Positions 24,391 to 34,831 of a stretch of 64,000 nt of DNA are shown here, piece by piece. The notes beneath the pieces were generated by a model. That model saw nothing but the letters and a program-made list of their open reading frames with translations. It did no database searches and had not been told where the DNA came from. Location: NCBI GenBank assembly GCA_050084515.1, contig CM114273.1:2294001-2358000 (forward strand), given 5' to 3'. The position numbers and the translations under genes are program-made. Within the stretch, counting starts at the first letter, position 1. Every line of letters starts with the position of its first letter. Origin of the DNA: Blasia pusilla. Lineage: Eukaryota; Marchantiophyta; Marchantiopsida; Blasiales.

Positions 24391-26039
24391 AAATATTGTA
24401 AGCTCTCATTCATAAATTGATACAAGTTCTAATTAAATCATTTTATGTTGTGATTGTAGTTTATCAATCAATAGTGATACAACACGCTTCATTTGGCATG
24501 TAAGTGGTATTATATAGGACAAGGCACCTATGAGTCACCCTCATGCATTTGAGGTAGTGAATTATATCTCACAACATATATAGTATGGGAGTGGTCTCTA
24601 ATGACCTAAGGAAAGTATAATTTGGGAATAAACTCATAATATTTGGTGGAGATTTTGTGAAGTCCTGCTCGTTGTTTGTCATAGTGATTGTCCAAAAATT
24701 ATCCAAGCCACTTTAAAGAGTTTAAGGTTATGGCCTTATGTAAAAGTGATGAAGTTGATTGTCGACATGAGAGTTCAGAGATTAGAAAGTTAAATGTGTA
24801 TTCAAGAACAAGTATTTTTTTAATTGGGTATTGGAGTTAGGAGAGGGTCATATACCTTTGTACTTAGTCTTAGGAGATGATTTCATACAATTAAAATGTG
24901 AAATTATAACAAAAATCAAGATGATCAGCAATCTTATAAATACCATTTATGAAAGCGATCCTTGCTAGTTTTTTGACATCAATTTGTTCAGAGATTAGAT
25001 TTTTTAACACCAAGAAGTAGATATTTTGGCGATATAAACGTTGAATTGAAGTCGTGTTGCGATTCCTTGATGATGTAATACTAATATCTCGTTGTATCAT
25101 GTCTTTTTTTGGAATTATTTTCTGCAAGCATACATGTAGAAAGTATGTACTTACATGTTTTTCATGTTGTCTATACGAGCATATTACCTCAATGTTGGCT
25201 TTATTCCAAATGAGGAAATGAGTTATATACATTAAAAAAATCCCTCAAGAGGGCTTATCTTCTAGCATACCACCGCATTGTTTGTGTTTGAAGATTGTTG
25301 GATTGATCATGATTTTGTGAAATATAAAGGCCTCAAATGAAGGGATAAGCAAATGATATTTGATTGGTGATTTATGGATTTATGCAACATTTGATAGATG
25401 AAAAAATTATCAAAGGGGAAAATATTGGGGATCACGTTTTCATTTCCTATATTCCATTAGTCGGATATCACTCTTGTAGTTTCCATTCCTCACATTCCAT
25501 TAATTACATCCAACTCCAATAATATTTTTCTATCTACGTAGATTTCAATTCCCTATTTGTCCAACTTCTATTATGACTAATAATAGGTTTATAGTTAAAC
25601 TTTTATAAAAGTTGATGATTACTTGCCTATTCATGTATTTTCTCATGATCAAGAATATCTAATGTTATCTAGAGCAAGCCAAAGAAGCTCCATTCATGTT
25701 ATAATTGGAAACAATGCACCATCAAACAAAAATGTGATTTCATATCTAATATAATTTATGAAGATTATTGAATAAATAAGATTTCTAAAGTTGGGCATGG
25801 CTCAACCATCTTGCTAGATTTAGTGAGCAACATGACTAATAGGCAAACCCACTCCCCCGGCGTAAGGGAGAAGTCCTTGGGAGACCAAACCATCTAAGGC
25901 CAACATGAGTGGCCCTTAAAAAATAGAATCTAAATTTATTTATATAAATGAAATTTTAGTATTACATAATAAGGGATAAAATCCTCTTTCAAATTATTTC
26001 GCAAAACTACATAGCAAAGAGACATCTTGAATAAAAAGG
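24391..26039. other. AT-rich gene-free region
   Basis: No exon, RNA gene or recognisable element beyond short AT-rich open frames. A minus-strand frame at 24891-25232 is Ile/Lys-rich with no motif and is treated as chance. Confidence 0.4.
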
Positions 26040-26200
26040 GATGATGAAGGAATCCATCAGAAATCCAGAAGAGAAGGACTCAAAGAGTCGAGTACACGAA
26101 GGCCACAACCCACCCATAAAAAGAACATGAGATATTCTTTAAAGACTAAACTCACCAAAATTAGAGACAATATCAACAATGTCTAAAAGCCATGAATATT
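26040..26200 (-). mobile_element. Solo 3' tail of a Utopia-like element
   Basis: Diverged homologue of the 3' end of the element at 33.4-36.3 kb. Shared order of words: GAGAAGGACTCAAAGAGTC, CGAAGGCCACAAC, AAACTCACCA, GAGACAATATCA. Same orientation as that element. No coding part is attached. Confidence 0.7.
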
Positions 26201-26466
26201 AATAAAATAACCCCTCGCGACTTAAGGTTTGATTCCATGCGCGTAAGGTCGCGACGATGACAACACGTCGCCAAATTTTCTACGTCCAAAACTTTTGGGC
26301 TCAGAATTGGCCCAATGTACTCGCAACCCATTTAAAAAAACCGTATGTAAATAATTGGTCCGAGACCAATTGGTCTTTTCCTCATTAACCCTTGGATCAA
26401 TTTTTTGGACACAACAAATAAGTCATCGCGCTTGCCCATGGAATCAACCCCTAAACCCAAACAAAA

Positions 26467-26733
26467 ATGCATGGGCTTGAATGCAAAACTACAAAACCCG
26501 TTCCCCCATTACTTGGGCCCAAGCTTATGGGAGGTGAGAAACGATGCTTGACACAGTTCCTACGTGCTTATAGGAGTTGTTTTTCCTTTAGCATGAAGGA
26601 ATTGGGTGCTTTGGTTGGACCCGGTATACGGATTGATTTCGCTAGTGATACGCCAATCTTCCGTCGTCCCTATCGATATAGTGATATGGAGAGGGAGGTT
26701 ATTTCACGAGTTCATCAGTATCAGAATGAATGA
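26467..26733 (+). pseudogene. Ty3/gypsy polyprotein scrap upstream of RT
   Basis: An 88-codon frame contains GIRIDFASDTPIFRRPYRYSD followed by MEREVISRVHQYQ, the linker just before the reverse transcriptase of plant Ty3/gypsy elements (SDTPIFR motif). It stops at 26731-26733 with no RT after it. A fragment only. Confidence 0.75.
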
Positions 26734-27336
26734 AAGCACTTAGATGGTTTGGTAACGACCATCTTGAAATTCGGATCATCAATGCAACTCATCTGCTTCT
26801 TCCGAGCTAGCCAGCCAAACCTTCTGAACTAGTAGTAACTTGAGACAACATGTGACTTTGGGATTAGAGTAATGTTGGATCATGTGGGAGTTAATAAAAC
26901 TCTTGTAGTGTGCAGACCAGCAGCAGATGAGGGAAAAAGTTCAGAGGTGTGAATACCCTGGCATTGCAACAGCCTCATGACAAAACCGAGATAGTGTTCA
27001 CTTGTCCTCTCACCCTCAACATTCAAAGTAGTCAAGGTCTGCGAATCTTCGGCCTGCCTCCAGAGAAACATCATCTGAATCAAGGGTTTAGGGATGCGAA
27101 GAGAAACAACATCTGAATGGTCATTCTTGAATCAAGACCTTCCCCTCGCACTGTGATGACGGCTCTTTACAGAGACTGAAGTTCTGTGGCTCCTTAACAG
27201 AGGCTGAAGTGGCACTAAAGGATCTCATGATTTATTCATAAAGGTGCAGAGATATTCGTTGAAAGGTGCAGAGGTTTAGGCGCAATTTTTTGCAAGGAAG
27301 GTGCAAGGTTGCCGTTGATATTGCTGCAGGTATTCT

Positions 27337-28566
27337 ATGGCCGAAGACTATCCACTTGAGGATGTTAAATACAAGCTTGACTTTGCAAAGCTAGATCAGA
27401 ATGTAGACAAAGAAAGACTTCAAGTCATGGGTATTCAGGGCATATGGAAGGTGTCTTGGGCAGAATGTGATAAAGAAATGGTAAACCATTTCTTAAGCAC
27501 TTTCAACCCCAATACATCTGAGGGGATCATAAGACGAGGGTATACTGGAAATGTGCAAGAGTACTCTCTGTGTGTGTCACCTAAGCTCATAGCAAAAGCG
27601 TTTGAATTCAGAAATGTGGGGTCCTACTTGTCCATGGAGAGGCAACACACGGATCAAGAAGAGCCAACTTTTTATCGAAAGTATCTTACTAAGATAGAGA
27701 AAACAAGCCATGGTTATAGGCATTGCTTTGTTGTGCCACAATCTTTTAGGCTCATTTTGACCCAGTTGAAATGTTGCTTTCACATGAAAGCGAATCCCGA
27801 GTGTGTTCCAGCAAGCATGCTATCCATGGCATGCCGGGCTTGGGAAGGGAAACAAGTGGATTGGGCCACATATGTCTATCGCAAGCTGATGCTTGACATC
27901 AAGGGGGTATTGCGACCTAGAGCAAAGAAGGAAAAACAGAGAGAAAGTGGAGTGGGGGTGTTGTTGACCATCTTGTTCAACCACGGGGATGAAACGCCTG
28001 AGGTGGTAACCGTTGTAGTTGCAAAGCTCATCGCCTTCCCTGATGGAACACGACCAGACAGCCGATTGGGGCAAGGTGATGGTAGTAGTGCACAGCAAGA
28101 TCCGCATGAATTGCAACTGAAAGCTACAGGGCGGGTAGTTAATAGGGCTAAAGGAAAACGCGCATGCGATTCATCTAGGGCTTCTAATGATCATGAAGAG
28201 ACGTCAGGACCTCTGTTCATAAAACTGAAAATTCCAGAGAGGAAAAGAAATGCGAATGTTGATGTCCATCATGAGAGGGTTCCAGATTCTGAGGATAATT
28301 TTGACTTTGTGTCTCCCCCGCACAAAGCAAGGAGGAAAAAAAAGGCGCATAAGGAAGATGGAATGAATGACACCCTGCGCCAAGAATCTAATTCTAGAAA
28401 AGTAAGTTTTTTCTTTCTTTCGACCTTTCATATAAGAGCTACTTTGTTCTTTTCAACAAATTTTCACAACTTTGATTAATGTCATCTCCCTCCACAGCCT
28501 TCAAAACGTCAAAGCTCAAGTTTAGTACGCGAGGGCATCCAGAGTGGGGCTGCATCAGAGGAGTAG
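27337..28566 (+). CDS. Hypothetical protein, possibly of the plant transposon-protein type
   Basis: Two exons, 27337-28401 and 28498-28566, join through a clean 96-bp GT-AG intron (AAAA/gtaagt) to give 377 residues. Residues about 1-215 look like a globular alpha/beta domain (IWKVSWAECDKEMVNHFLST, SPKLIAKAFEF, VDWATYVYRKLMLDI, GVGVLLTILFNH). The layout recalls the domain called putative plant transposon protein (PF20167-like), but this is weak and from memory. The tail is charged and low complexity, with a likely nuclear signal KARRKKKAHKED near residue 330. It may continue by alternative splicing into the frame at 28855. No function is assigned. Confidence 0.6.
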
Positions 28567-28854
28567 GTGTTATTATCCACATCCTTCTTTCTACTGTATA
28601 ATTCTTTCATTGCGGCTATTTCTTCTCGGTTATTTACAGTTGCGGATGATTTTTTATTTATCATGGCTACTTTCACTTCATGGTGACTATTTAGAATTTT
28701 GTGAGTTTCATTTTCCAGCGGTTACTTTCCTCTCCTGCTGGTTGTTTACAGTTGCGGATATTTACACTTGGTTGCGGTTATTCTCGGCTCAAGGTGGCAC
28801 TTTACATGTTCTTGCGGCTAAATTCAGATTTGTTTATGTGGATGGTTTGGTTAG

Positions 28855-29478
28855 GGGGAAGGGCCAACTGCAAGGCCTCGACGGCCTAAGTTGACAATAA
28901 GCAGGTTGGGCATCACCAACACGGTGCCGAAGGTGGAGTTCCCGCTTCTTGAAGGGGAGAAGGCGTATGATAAGCAGATTCCTAGAAAGGTGAAGGAGGA
29001 AATCACCCCTGCAGATGGTGGTGCTCGTGATTCTAGACGAGTACTTCAAACCAATGTAGAGAATGTAGTACAAAGTCAAGATGCTATAGTTGAGGTGCTA
29101 GACAAGTTAAGGCAAGAATTGAAGGAGAAGAGAGCAAGCAGGGAAGAGAGAGATAGAGCAGCAGATGTCATAAATCTGGATGGTAGTGATTCAGATGAAG
29201 GCCTTGGGAAGGCCTCAAGTTGGGCTATGTCCATCCCTCATGTTCCAGCTTCACCTACTGGAGATGATGGAGTTCAACATGCCAACCAGCAAGACCATAC
29301 TATTGACAATCTGGAGTGGCCATCACAGGCATTTGCAAGTATTGCAATGTCAGATTGGAATACGCAACGACTTGCAGCATCAGGAACTTGGGATCTTCCT
29401 ATAGGATCCCTATGGGGTCCGGGGAGGGGGATGGCAGGAAGCAGCTATAGAGGGAGGCAAGAAAGAAAATGTTTTTAA
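28855..29478 (+). CDS. Hypothetical exon with acidic/coiled-coil segment, same locus
   Basis: Open from a plausible acceptor (TTAG at 28851-28854) to a TAA at 29476. It reads RRPKLTISRLG, then a heptad-like charged helix VVQSQDAIVEVLDKLRQELK with EKRASREERDRAAD, then an acidic INLDGSDSDEGLG patch and a Ser/Trp-containing tail. One RVLQTNVEN site resembles the QT motifs found further on. There is no good ATG, so this is more likely an internal exon than a gene start. It overlaps the next frame by 74 bases. Confidence 0.5.
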   Translation, partial: GEGPTARPRRPKLTISRLGITNTVPKVEFPLLEGEKAYDKQIPRKVKEEITPADGGARDSRRVLQTNVENVVQSQDAIVEVLDKLRQELKEKRASREERDRAADVINLDGSDSDEGLGKASSWAMSIPHVPASPTGDDGVQHANQQDHTIDNLEWPSQAFASIAMSDWNTQRLAASGTWDLPIGSLWGPGRGMAGSSYRGRQERKCF

Positions 29479-30439
29479 ACCTACAACAGGCACTCATGCA
29501 GACGCTACAACTGAGGCAAGGGGAGAGGAAGGAGTTCCACAGAGGAATGAAAGAGAGGGAGTTTTGAAGCCAAAAAATGTGAAAACACTATTAGTGGACC
29601 GAGATAGCCAAACAGCAGAGACGATGCTTGTTGGTAGGGGTTCTCAAACGCCTGATCTGATCATGATTGAAAGGGATGTGCAAACGTTTCATGCTTTGCT
29701 CATCATGAGGGGTTCTCAAACAAATGAGGCACACCTCATCAATAGATTATGCCAAACTGAGATTGTTCTAACACTGGATCAGGGAGTGCAAACATGCGAA
29801 GCGAGTGGAGAACGGCTCATGGTCACCCGGGGCTCGCAGTATGAGATTGTACAAGTGGTCACTCGACTTTGCCAGACAAACACCATCTATTCTCATGATC
29901 AACAAGTGCAAACGGAATTACATCCCATCGTGCTAGATGGGTATACTCAAACCGAGGGTCGTTACTTCTCATATTATGATGATATTGGTGGTGTCAAACG
30001 AAGATCAGCATTGCTAAGTGAAGAGTATTGGTACTGAGGTGAAGGGGTTGAGGAGAATGGTGGTTGTGAATGGCGGTTAATTAACCTGCGATCGAAGGCA
30101 AATCGTTCAATACCTGCCAATATCATGGACCCATCTTGTCCTGAAGGTGTGTATGTTCTATCTGAGAAGTTAATGGGTAGGAGAGTTCGAGATACGTCCG
30201 GAGCAAATGATGGGAACGCACACTTTGAGAAAGTTAGTGGAGAAGATTCACATGAACCATCAACCACTGAGGTGAAGAAATTCATAAAACTCATCCCTGA
30301 CCTGGAACTATTTACAGTTGAATATCACTTGTGCTTACGGCTACTTTCCAAGGAGTCCAGATCTTGGCTACTTTGTGTGGTGGCGGCTATTTGCAGATTT
30401 CTATGGTGGCGGCTATTTATCGATGTTACTTCTGGTTAG
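29405..30439 (+). pseudogene. Frame with QT-motif array, one internal TGA
   Basis: A single frame stays open from 29405 to 30437 apart from one TGA at 30035-30037. The first part is hydrophilic (HADATTEARGEEGVPQRN). The centre holds about ten motifs of the form R-x-[S/V/C]-Q-T at 12-residue spacing. After the TGA the protein-like text continues (GCEWRLINLRSKANRS, MDPSCPEGVYVLSEKLMGRR) until about 30300, where it runs into GCGGCTATTT-type repeat DNA. It overlaps the previous frame by 74 bases in another phase, so a splice, an indel or a frameshift joins them. The stop suggests a decaying gene or an exon end read too far. Confidence 0.55.
29600..29953 (+). repeat. 12-residue (36-bp) coding repeat, QT dodecapeptides
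   Basis: Counting from 29564 as codon 1, the Gln of each QT motif falls at residues 16, 28, 40, 52, 64, 76, 92, 104, 116 and 129. Cores are DRDSQT, GRGSQT, ERDVQT, MRGSQT, NRLCQT, DQGVQT, TRGSQY, TRLCQT, DQQVQT and DGYTQT. The DNA copies differ much more than the protein motif, which suggests the motif was kept by selection. Confidence 0.9.
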
Positions 30440-30900
30440 CACCTACTGCATTGTGGCTATATTAAGGAGTCCTGATCTTGGCTAGTTTGCAGCTATTGAC
30501 ACAGAGCATGATCTTGTTTATGGTTATGTAGAGTGCTAAGCTGGTCGTTGGTTCTCATAGAAGATTGTTAATGTACATGGACTCCTATTTCTGTGGTGGC
30601 GGCTATTTACAGATTTCTGTGGTGGCAGCTATTTATCGATGTTACTTGTGGTTAGCACCTACTGCATTGTGGCTACATTAAGGAGTCCAGATCTTGGCTA
30701 GTTTGCGGCTATTGACACGCAACATGACCTTGTTCTTTTCTGGTATATGTAGAGTGCTAAGCTGGTCGTTGGATACATAGTAGATTGTTAATGTACATGG
30801 ACTCCTATTTCTGTGGTGGCGGCTATTTACAGATTTCTGTGGTATATTGATGTTACTTGTGGTTCGCACCTATTGCATTGTGGTTACACTAAGGTTGAGA
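30377..30900 (+). repeat. About 220-bp tandem repeat, 2.3 copies
   Basis: CTGGTCGTTGG at 30541 recurs at 30762 (221 bp later). GTGGCGGCTATTTACAG-type text occurs at about 30382, 30597 and 30816. The block between (TTAGCACCTACTGCATTGTG, AGGAGTCCAGATCTTGGCTA, TGTACATGGACTCCTATTTC) is conserved in each copy. The third copy is truncated. Confidence 0.88.
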
Positions 30901-31126
30901 TAGAGCGTGTTTCGTCAATAATACATCTTGTTCTTGCGGGTAGGTAGAGCTTTGTTAATGTTTTATAGAGGGCAGCAGAGCATATTTACAACACCAAGGT
31001 CTATTTACATGTACATGCTGGATGCTGTAGAGGTAATTTGAGAGTGCTTATGAGGGCCCTTGCGGCTATATATAGTTACCATTGGATTGCCACAGTACTT
31101 ACGACAATGTGTACTCCTCATCTCAG

Positions 31127-31617
31127 TTGTGGGGTCTCTTGTGCACGATACCAAGGAAGAAAATGATCTACGAACTTCATCAATACAACAAAATGAAGCA
31201 GAGGTTGTTGATGAGCGGATATTCCAACTCTGCATGGAATATGTAGGTGTGAAACCGGAACATTCCTTGCATCTACATTGCTGGGAGGAAAAAATTGATT
31301 GAAAGGAGAGAAGGTTGGCTAGACTAGACAAGTATTTAGATGTTCTTGAAAATAGACACACAACTTTGATATGTGAGAGGGAGGAACTATACTCAAACCT
31401 AGGACTATCAGGTTATGACTCGGCAGGATTATGGTTGGAGGCATTGGAAAGGGTATCCGGCATGAGAGAGTCTATTTCGAGGAGTTCAGCATTTCACAGT
31501 GAACTCTTCAAGATGTTAGGAGTCTCAACAGAAGAAGGAGACGAGGAATCCGCCCGCGCAAATGCTCTTAAGGAAATAGGGAGATTGAAGAGACTTGTTG
31601 AAAGTCCTACAAGGTGA
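31127..31617 (+). pseudogene. Hypothetical helical protein fragment with internal TGA, same locus
   Basis: After a good acceptor (TCTCAG at 31121-31126) one frame reads VGSLVHDTKEENDLR, QLCMEYVGVKPEHSL and HCWEEKID, is cut by a TGA at 31300-31302, and continues in the same frame as ERRLARLDKYLDVLE, LYSNLGLSGYD and LKEIGRLKRLVESPTR up to the stop at 31615. The composition is that of a charged, helix-rich protein. No family is recognised. It is probably the last exon of the same locus as the frames from 27337 on. Confidence 0.45.
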
Positions 31618-32080
31618 TAGTACATCATTGTATACAATCTAATGTTTTAATACACCTTTTTGAGAAAGTTATGAGGATATATGTTTCCGTGTGCATATTA
31701 TCCCTAAGATTCATGGGTGCTACATTTAATGAGCAACATTTGACAAATCTATCTCTTTAGTCGCACTCTATTTCTCTTTAGCCGCAGTTTCTCTATAGCA
31801 AATAGCTCACAATGACGGTTGTTCTAGCCGCATGAGCCTATACAACAAAAAATATGATAGAAGATTTCATTATTAAAGCGAGTACATAACACACATCACG
31901 AAACTCTTTTCAGTGAGATGCAATATTTGGTTCGTGACGAAGGGCTTCCTTCAAGATAACTATCAAGCTACTATTAACCGCATGTGATGAGGCGAGCCCA
32001 TTGCGAACTTCTTCGAGCTGCGTATGAAGGAGATGGACCTTTGCCACTATGTCTTCAATTTTCATTTGCACGCCTTCACC

Positions 32081-32764
32081 CTAATGTAGGACAGACTTGA
32101 GAATAACATGCAAGTCATCTTGCGGACTTTCACTAAGATTATGTCCTCTTAGACAAGTAGTCACAACTTCGACAGATGGTAATGGAATGCTATCACCCGT
32201 TTGATGATCACGGATAACATTAACCACAAGTGGGAGGGACTTCCTGGGCGGGAGGAGGTTCCGGGTGGCTGTATGAAGAATACTCTCACAAGCTCCTGGC
32301 TTATGCTCCACAAGAAACATCCAAAGACTAGTGGATTGTGCTTGAACATGAAGAACTTGCTCGTCGATACTCATCTTGTCAAATTCAACAGCAAACATTC
32401 CCATCAAGGCATCACCACCTTGCCAAACAATGAATTTATGAAGGTTCTGTAGTTGGTACTCATCAGCATCCTGATCAATTAAACGCACGAAAAACATCCG
32501 CTTTTTCACTGATCTGTGTTCGCCACATACATGATCAATACCTCCTCGTATGTTTCCACGTGGCTCAACTGTTCTATTGCAATTTCCCATGACCCTTTTC
32601 CCTCTAAATGCACATGCGGGATATGTATAGCGTCTTGCATCATTCAAAATGACTTGCACAACCCTACCATTCACCCAAGTGGGAGGGAACCCCATCTCCG
32701 ATGACCTGTCATTGTCCAAAGTACTAAGCTTGGACACGGGCAAGTCTCCACGCTGAGGAAACAT
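32081..32764 (-). CDS. RPA1-like single OB-fold protein (DNA-binding domain C type)
   Basis: A 227-codon uninterrupted frame matches the layout of the C-terminal OB domain of replication protein A large subunit: PPTWVNGRVVQVI (compare the PDWI strand), YTYPACAF, zinc ligands Cys51, Cys62, Cys80 and His83 (YPAC, GNC, HVCGEH), then MFFVRLIDQD, FIVWQGGDALMGMFAVEF and LWMFLVEHK. Full RPA1 has about 600-900 residues with three or four OB folds; only one is seen here. The frame is also open a few codons upstream of the ATG to a possible acceptor (ATTCAG), so a first exon may exist. Helitron transposons and meiotic proteins also carry RPA1-like domains. It is convergent with the QT-array locus. Single-stranded nucleic-acid binding is inferred. 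Confidence 0.65.
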   Translation of the reverse strand: MFPQRGDLPVSKLSTLDNDRSSEMGFPPTWVNGRVVQVILNDARRYTYPACAFRGKRVMGNCNRTVEPRGNIRGGIDHVCGEHRSVKKRMFFVRLIDQDADEYQLQNLHKFIVWQGGDALMGMFAVEFDKMSIDEQVLHVQAQSTSLWMFLVEHKPGACESILHTATRNLLPPRKSLPLVVNVIRDHQTGDSIPLPSVEVVTTCLRGHNLSESPQDDLHVILKSVLH

Positions 32765-32989
32765 TGCAGCGATTTCTAATCTGAATACTTGGCACCCAAA
32801 TAGCCACTATGTATTTAGCCGCAGCTCTCGATTCAAGCTCTGGAAAACCCTACATGCATCGTCGCCCTAAAGTCTTTTCCACATGATCACCTCCGTCTCC
32901 TACATGACCCTCGAACAGACCCCTCGATTAGGAATGATACTACTCTCAAACTAAATTATATTTACGTATTTAGACGCAGGTTTCTCTTG

Positions 32990-33440
32990 CAATTAAATAA
33001 CTGTCTTTCCTGCCATTTGCTATTGGGTGTCAGGCCTCCTACTACCTACTGCAACCATGCGCTATGAGAACAACACCGATTCTGCCGGTGCCGACACAAA
33101 TCCTTACCTGCTGGAGACCGTAAAAGGGCCTCTTAAGTGAAAATAGTTGGAGTGGGGCTGCCCTAGGCACAAAAGATCGATTGGGGGCCGCTTAAGCGAA
33201 TACCTCCAACCCCAACACTAAAGACATACCAAAACGAAAAATAAATAAATCATAAATAAGCCCAAAACGAAATAATAGTTCCTCTTTTAAGAGACCACCC
33301 GTAAATCTGGCGCCTGGGACCCTCCAAAGCCGCGTAGCCTGAAAATAAGTTGCCCTCATAACTGGTAACACTAACAGACCCGGAAGTAGGCGACAATACT
33401 TTCCGTTTACATTAAAGCTTTGATTCCACTATCAAAAGCA
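32990..33440. other. Spacer between RPA-like gene and element copy 3
   Basis: No open frame with protein character. A short GC-richer passage at 33040-33190 contains GGGGCTGCCCTAGGCAC- and GGGGGCCGCTTAAGCG-like text. Nothing is supported. Confidence 0.4.
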
Positions 33441-33692
33441 AACAAAGATGCACTTCGATAAAAACGAGTGATGGAAAACCCATCGGAAGTACAAAAGAGG
33501 GGGACTCAAAGAGTCAAAACCTGAAGGCCACAACAGGACCAGAAAAGGAAGAAGGGGGCATTCCCCCCCCTAACGACGAAACTCACCAACAGCAGAGACA
33601 ATATCAGCAACAACAAGGGAGCTATGACTACTACTAAGTGGGCCTCTAGTGGGCCGGCGTCTCCCACAGCCTGAGCCCGCCGCAAAATCCCA

Positions 33693-34400
33693 TTAGCCTG
33701 GGCACGCTGCAACGCTATGGAGACCGCCGCCTACAATCTGAATCGCAGAGCTAAGGACAACCCATTTCTCGAGTGGAGATGATGGGCGCAGTCCGTAAGG
33801 AATGAGTCGAACCTCTCCCCCATAGCCCCATACATCTCTATGGCCAGGGGGATGAAGATGTGTCCCTCGTGTAGTCGACTGTAGATATGTGTCTTCTTCG
33901 CCGCCGCCGCCGCCGCCGCTCCTTGTAGCATTCGCCCTTGGGCCACCACTTGGGCTGCGTGATTGCCTCCCGCGTGAGGATCTGTGGACTACCACGTCCG
34001 CCACAACCATCTCAGCCTCACGTGTCATGTAGAGATTGGCACGAATGAGGGAATCCCGCATGGAGTAGTGCCTCTCTCTCTGCACATGGAAGCCACTCTC
34101 CCGAGCAATACTGAACATGATATCCCGCACTACATCGTGAGTGGCTATCCTCTCACACCCAACTGGACAGCGTGCCAAATGCACACCAAGTGGATCAGGC
34201 TCGGCGACACTCGCGGTGTGTCGAACCAACCACCGATGGTTGGGGAGGCCCAAAGCGGAACCGCATCGCTGTGGTATAGGTAAGTGGTGCGATACGGAAA
34301 GCTTGGAGAAGGGGGCGCCCCTACCCATGAGCCTGCCCCCTTTCCGGAGCAAGAGCGAATAACGGGCCCTAACCTCCATGGGGATATTCCCGTCGGACAT
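33693..34400 (-). pseudogene. Copy 3 CCHC knuckle and restriction-like endonuclease
   Basis: A 235-codon frame reads LGVHLARCPVGCERIATHDV (knuckle), SIARESGFHVQRERHY, RDSLIRANLYMTREAE and MVVADVVVH, the beta-strand-rich endonuclease core. A GCC/GGC triplet run at about 33899-33920 expands into a poly-Gly stretch just after it, and the frame then drifts away from the family. Confidence 0.8.
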
Positions 34401-34831
34401 AGTGCCTCTAAAAATGCCTCAAAGTGGGCTTCCATCAAGGAAGATTGGAGCCCAGATCGACCGGAGGTAACTAAGGAGGAGAAAGTGGGGAGAACGGCTC
34501 GGCCTCAACTCAAGGGAATCTCTACAAGCGTGAGTGAAGATCAAGTGGGAAAGAGCCATCCTCGACCGGGAGACGAGTGTAGAAGGAGCGGTCTATCTCT
34601 AACCAAAAATTGGGAGCAAAGGAGGGGTGCCATTGTGGCCCAACTCCCTAAAAAAGCGGAGGGCGCCACTAACTCGGTCGAGAGAAGACCTACTCCACCA
34701 AAAGAAATTAGCCAAGAGGCCTGTCTCACGAGCTAACTCCCCATGGGGCACTCTAAGGAGCCAGGTCCTAGAAGATCCCCAAACACTGCATGAGCTTCCT
34801 ATCAAAGGATCTATATAGGGAAGAAAGGTGA

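Larger units (their letters stand above)
28611..32980. repeat. Interspersed TGCGGCTATTTACAG-like words
   Basis: Variants of GCGGCTATTT(ACAG) occur at about 28612, 28630, 28750, 28772, 28812, 30338, 30385, 30406, 30600, 30705, 30820 and 31059 on the plus strand. From 31750 on the word appears in reverse complement (TTTAGCCGCA at about 31774, 31828, 32815; TAACCGCATG at 31977; TTTAGACGCAGG at 32969). The switch of orientation follows the switch of coding strand. Nature unknown. Confidence 0.6.

Noticed and set aside
29600-29953. QT array as a CRISPR-like or plain minisatellite array
   Set aside because: DNA units are too diverged and have no spacer structure; conservation is at protein level.
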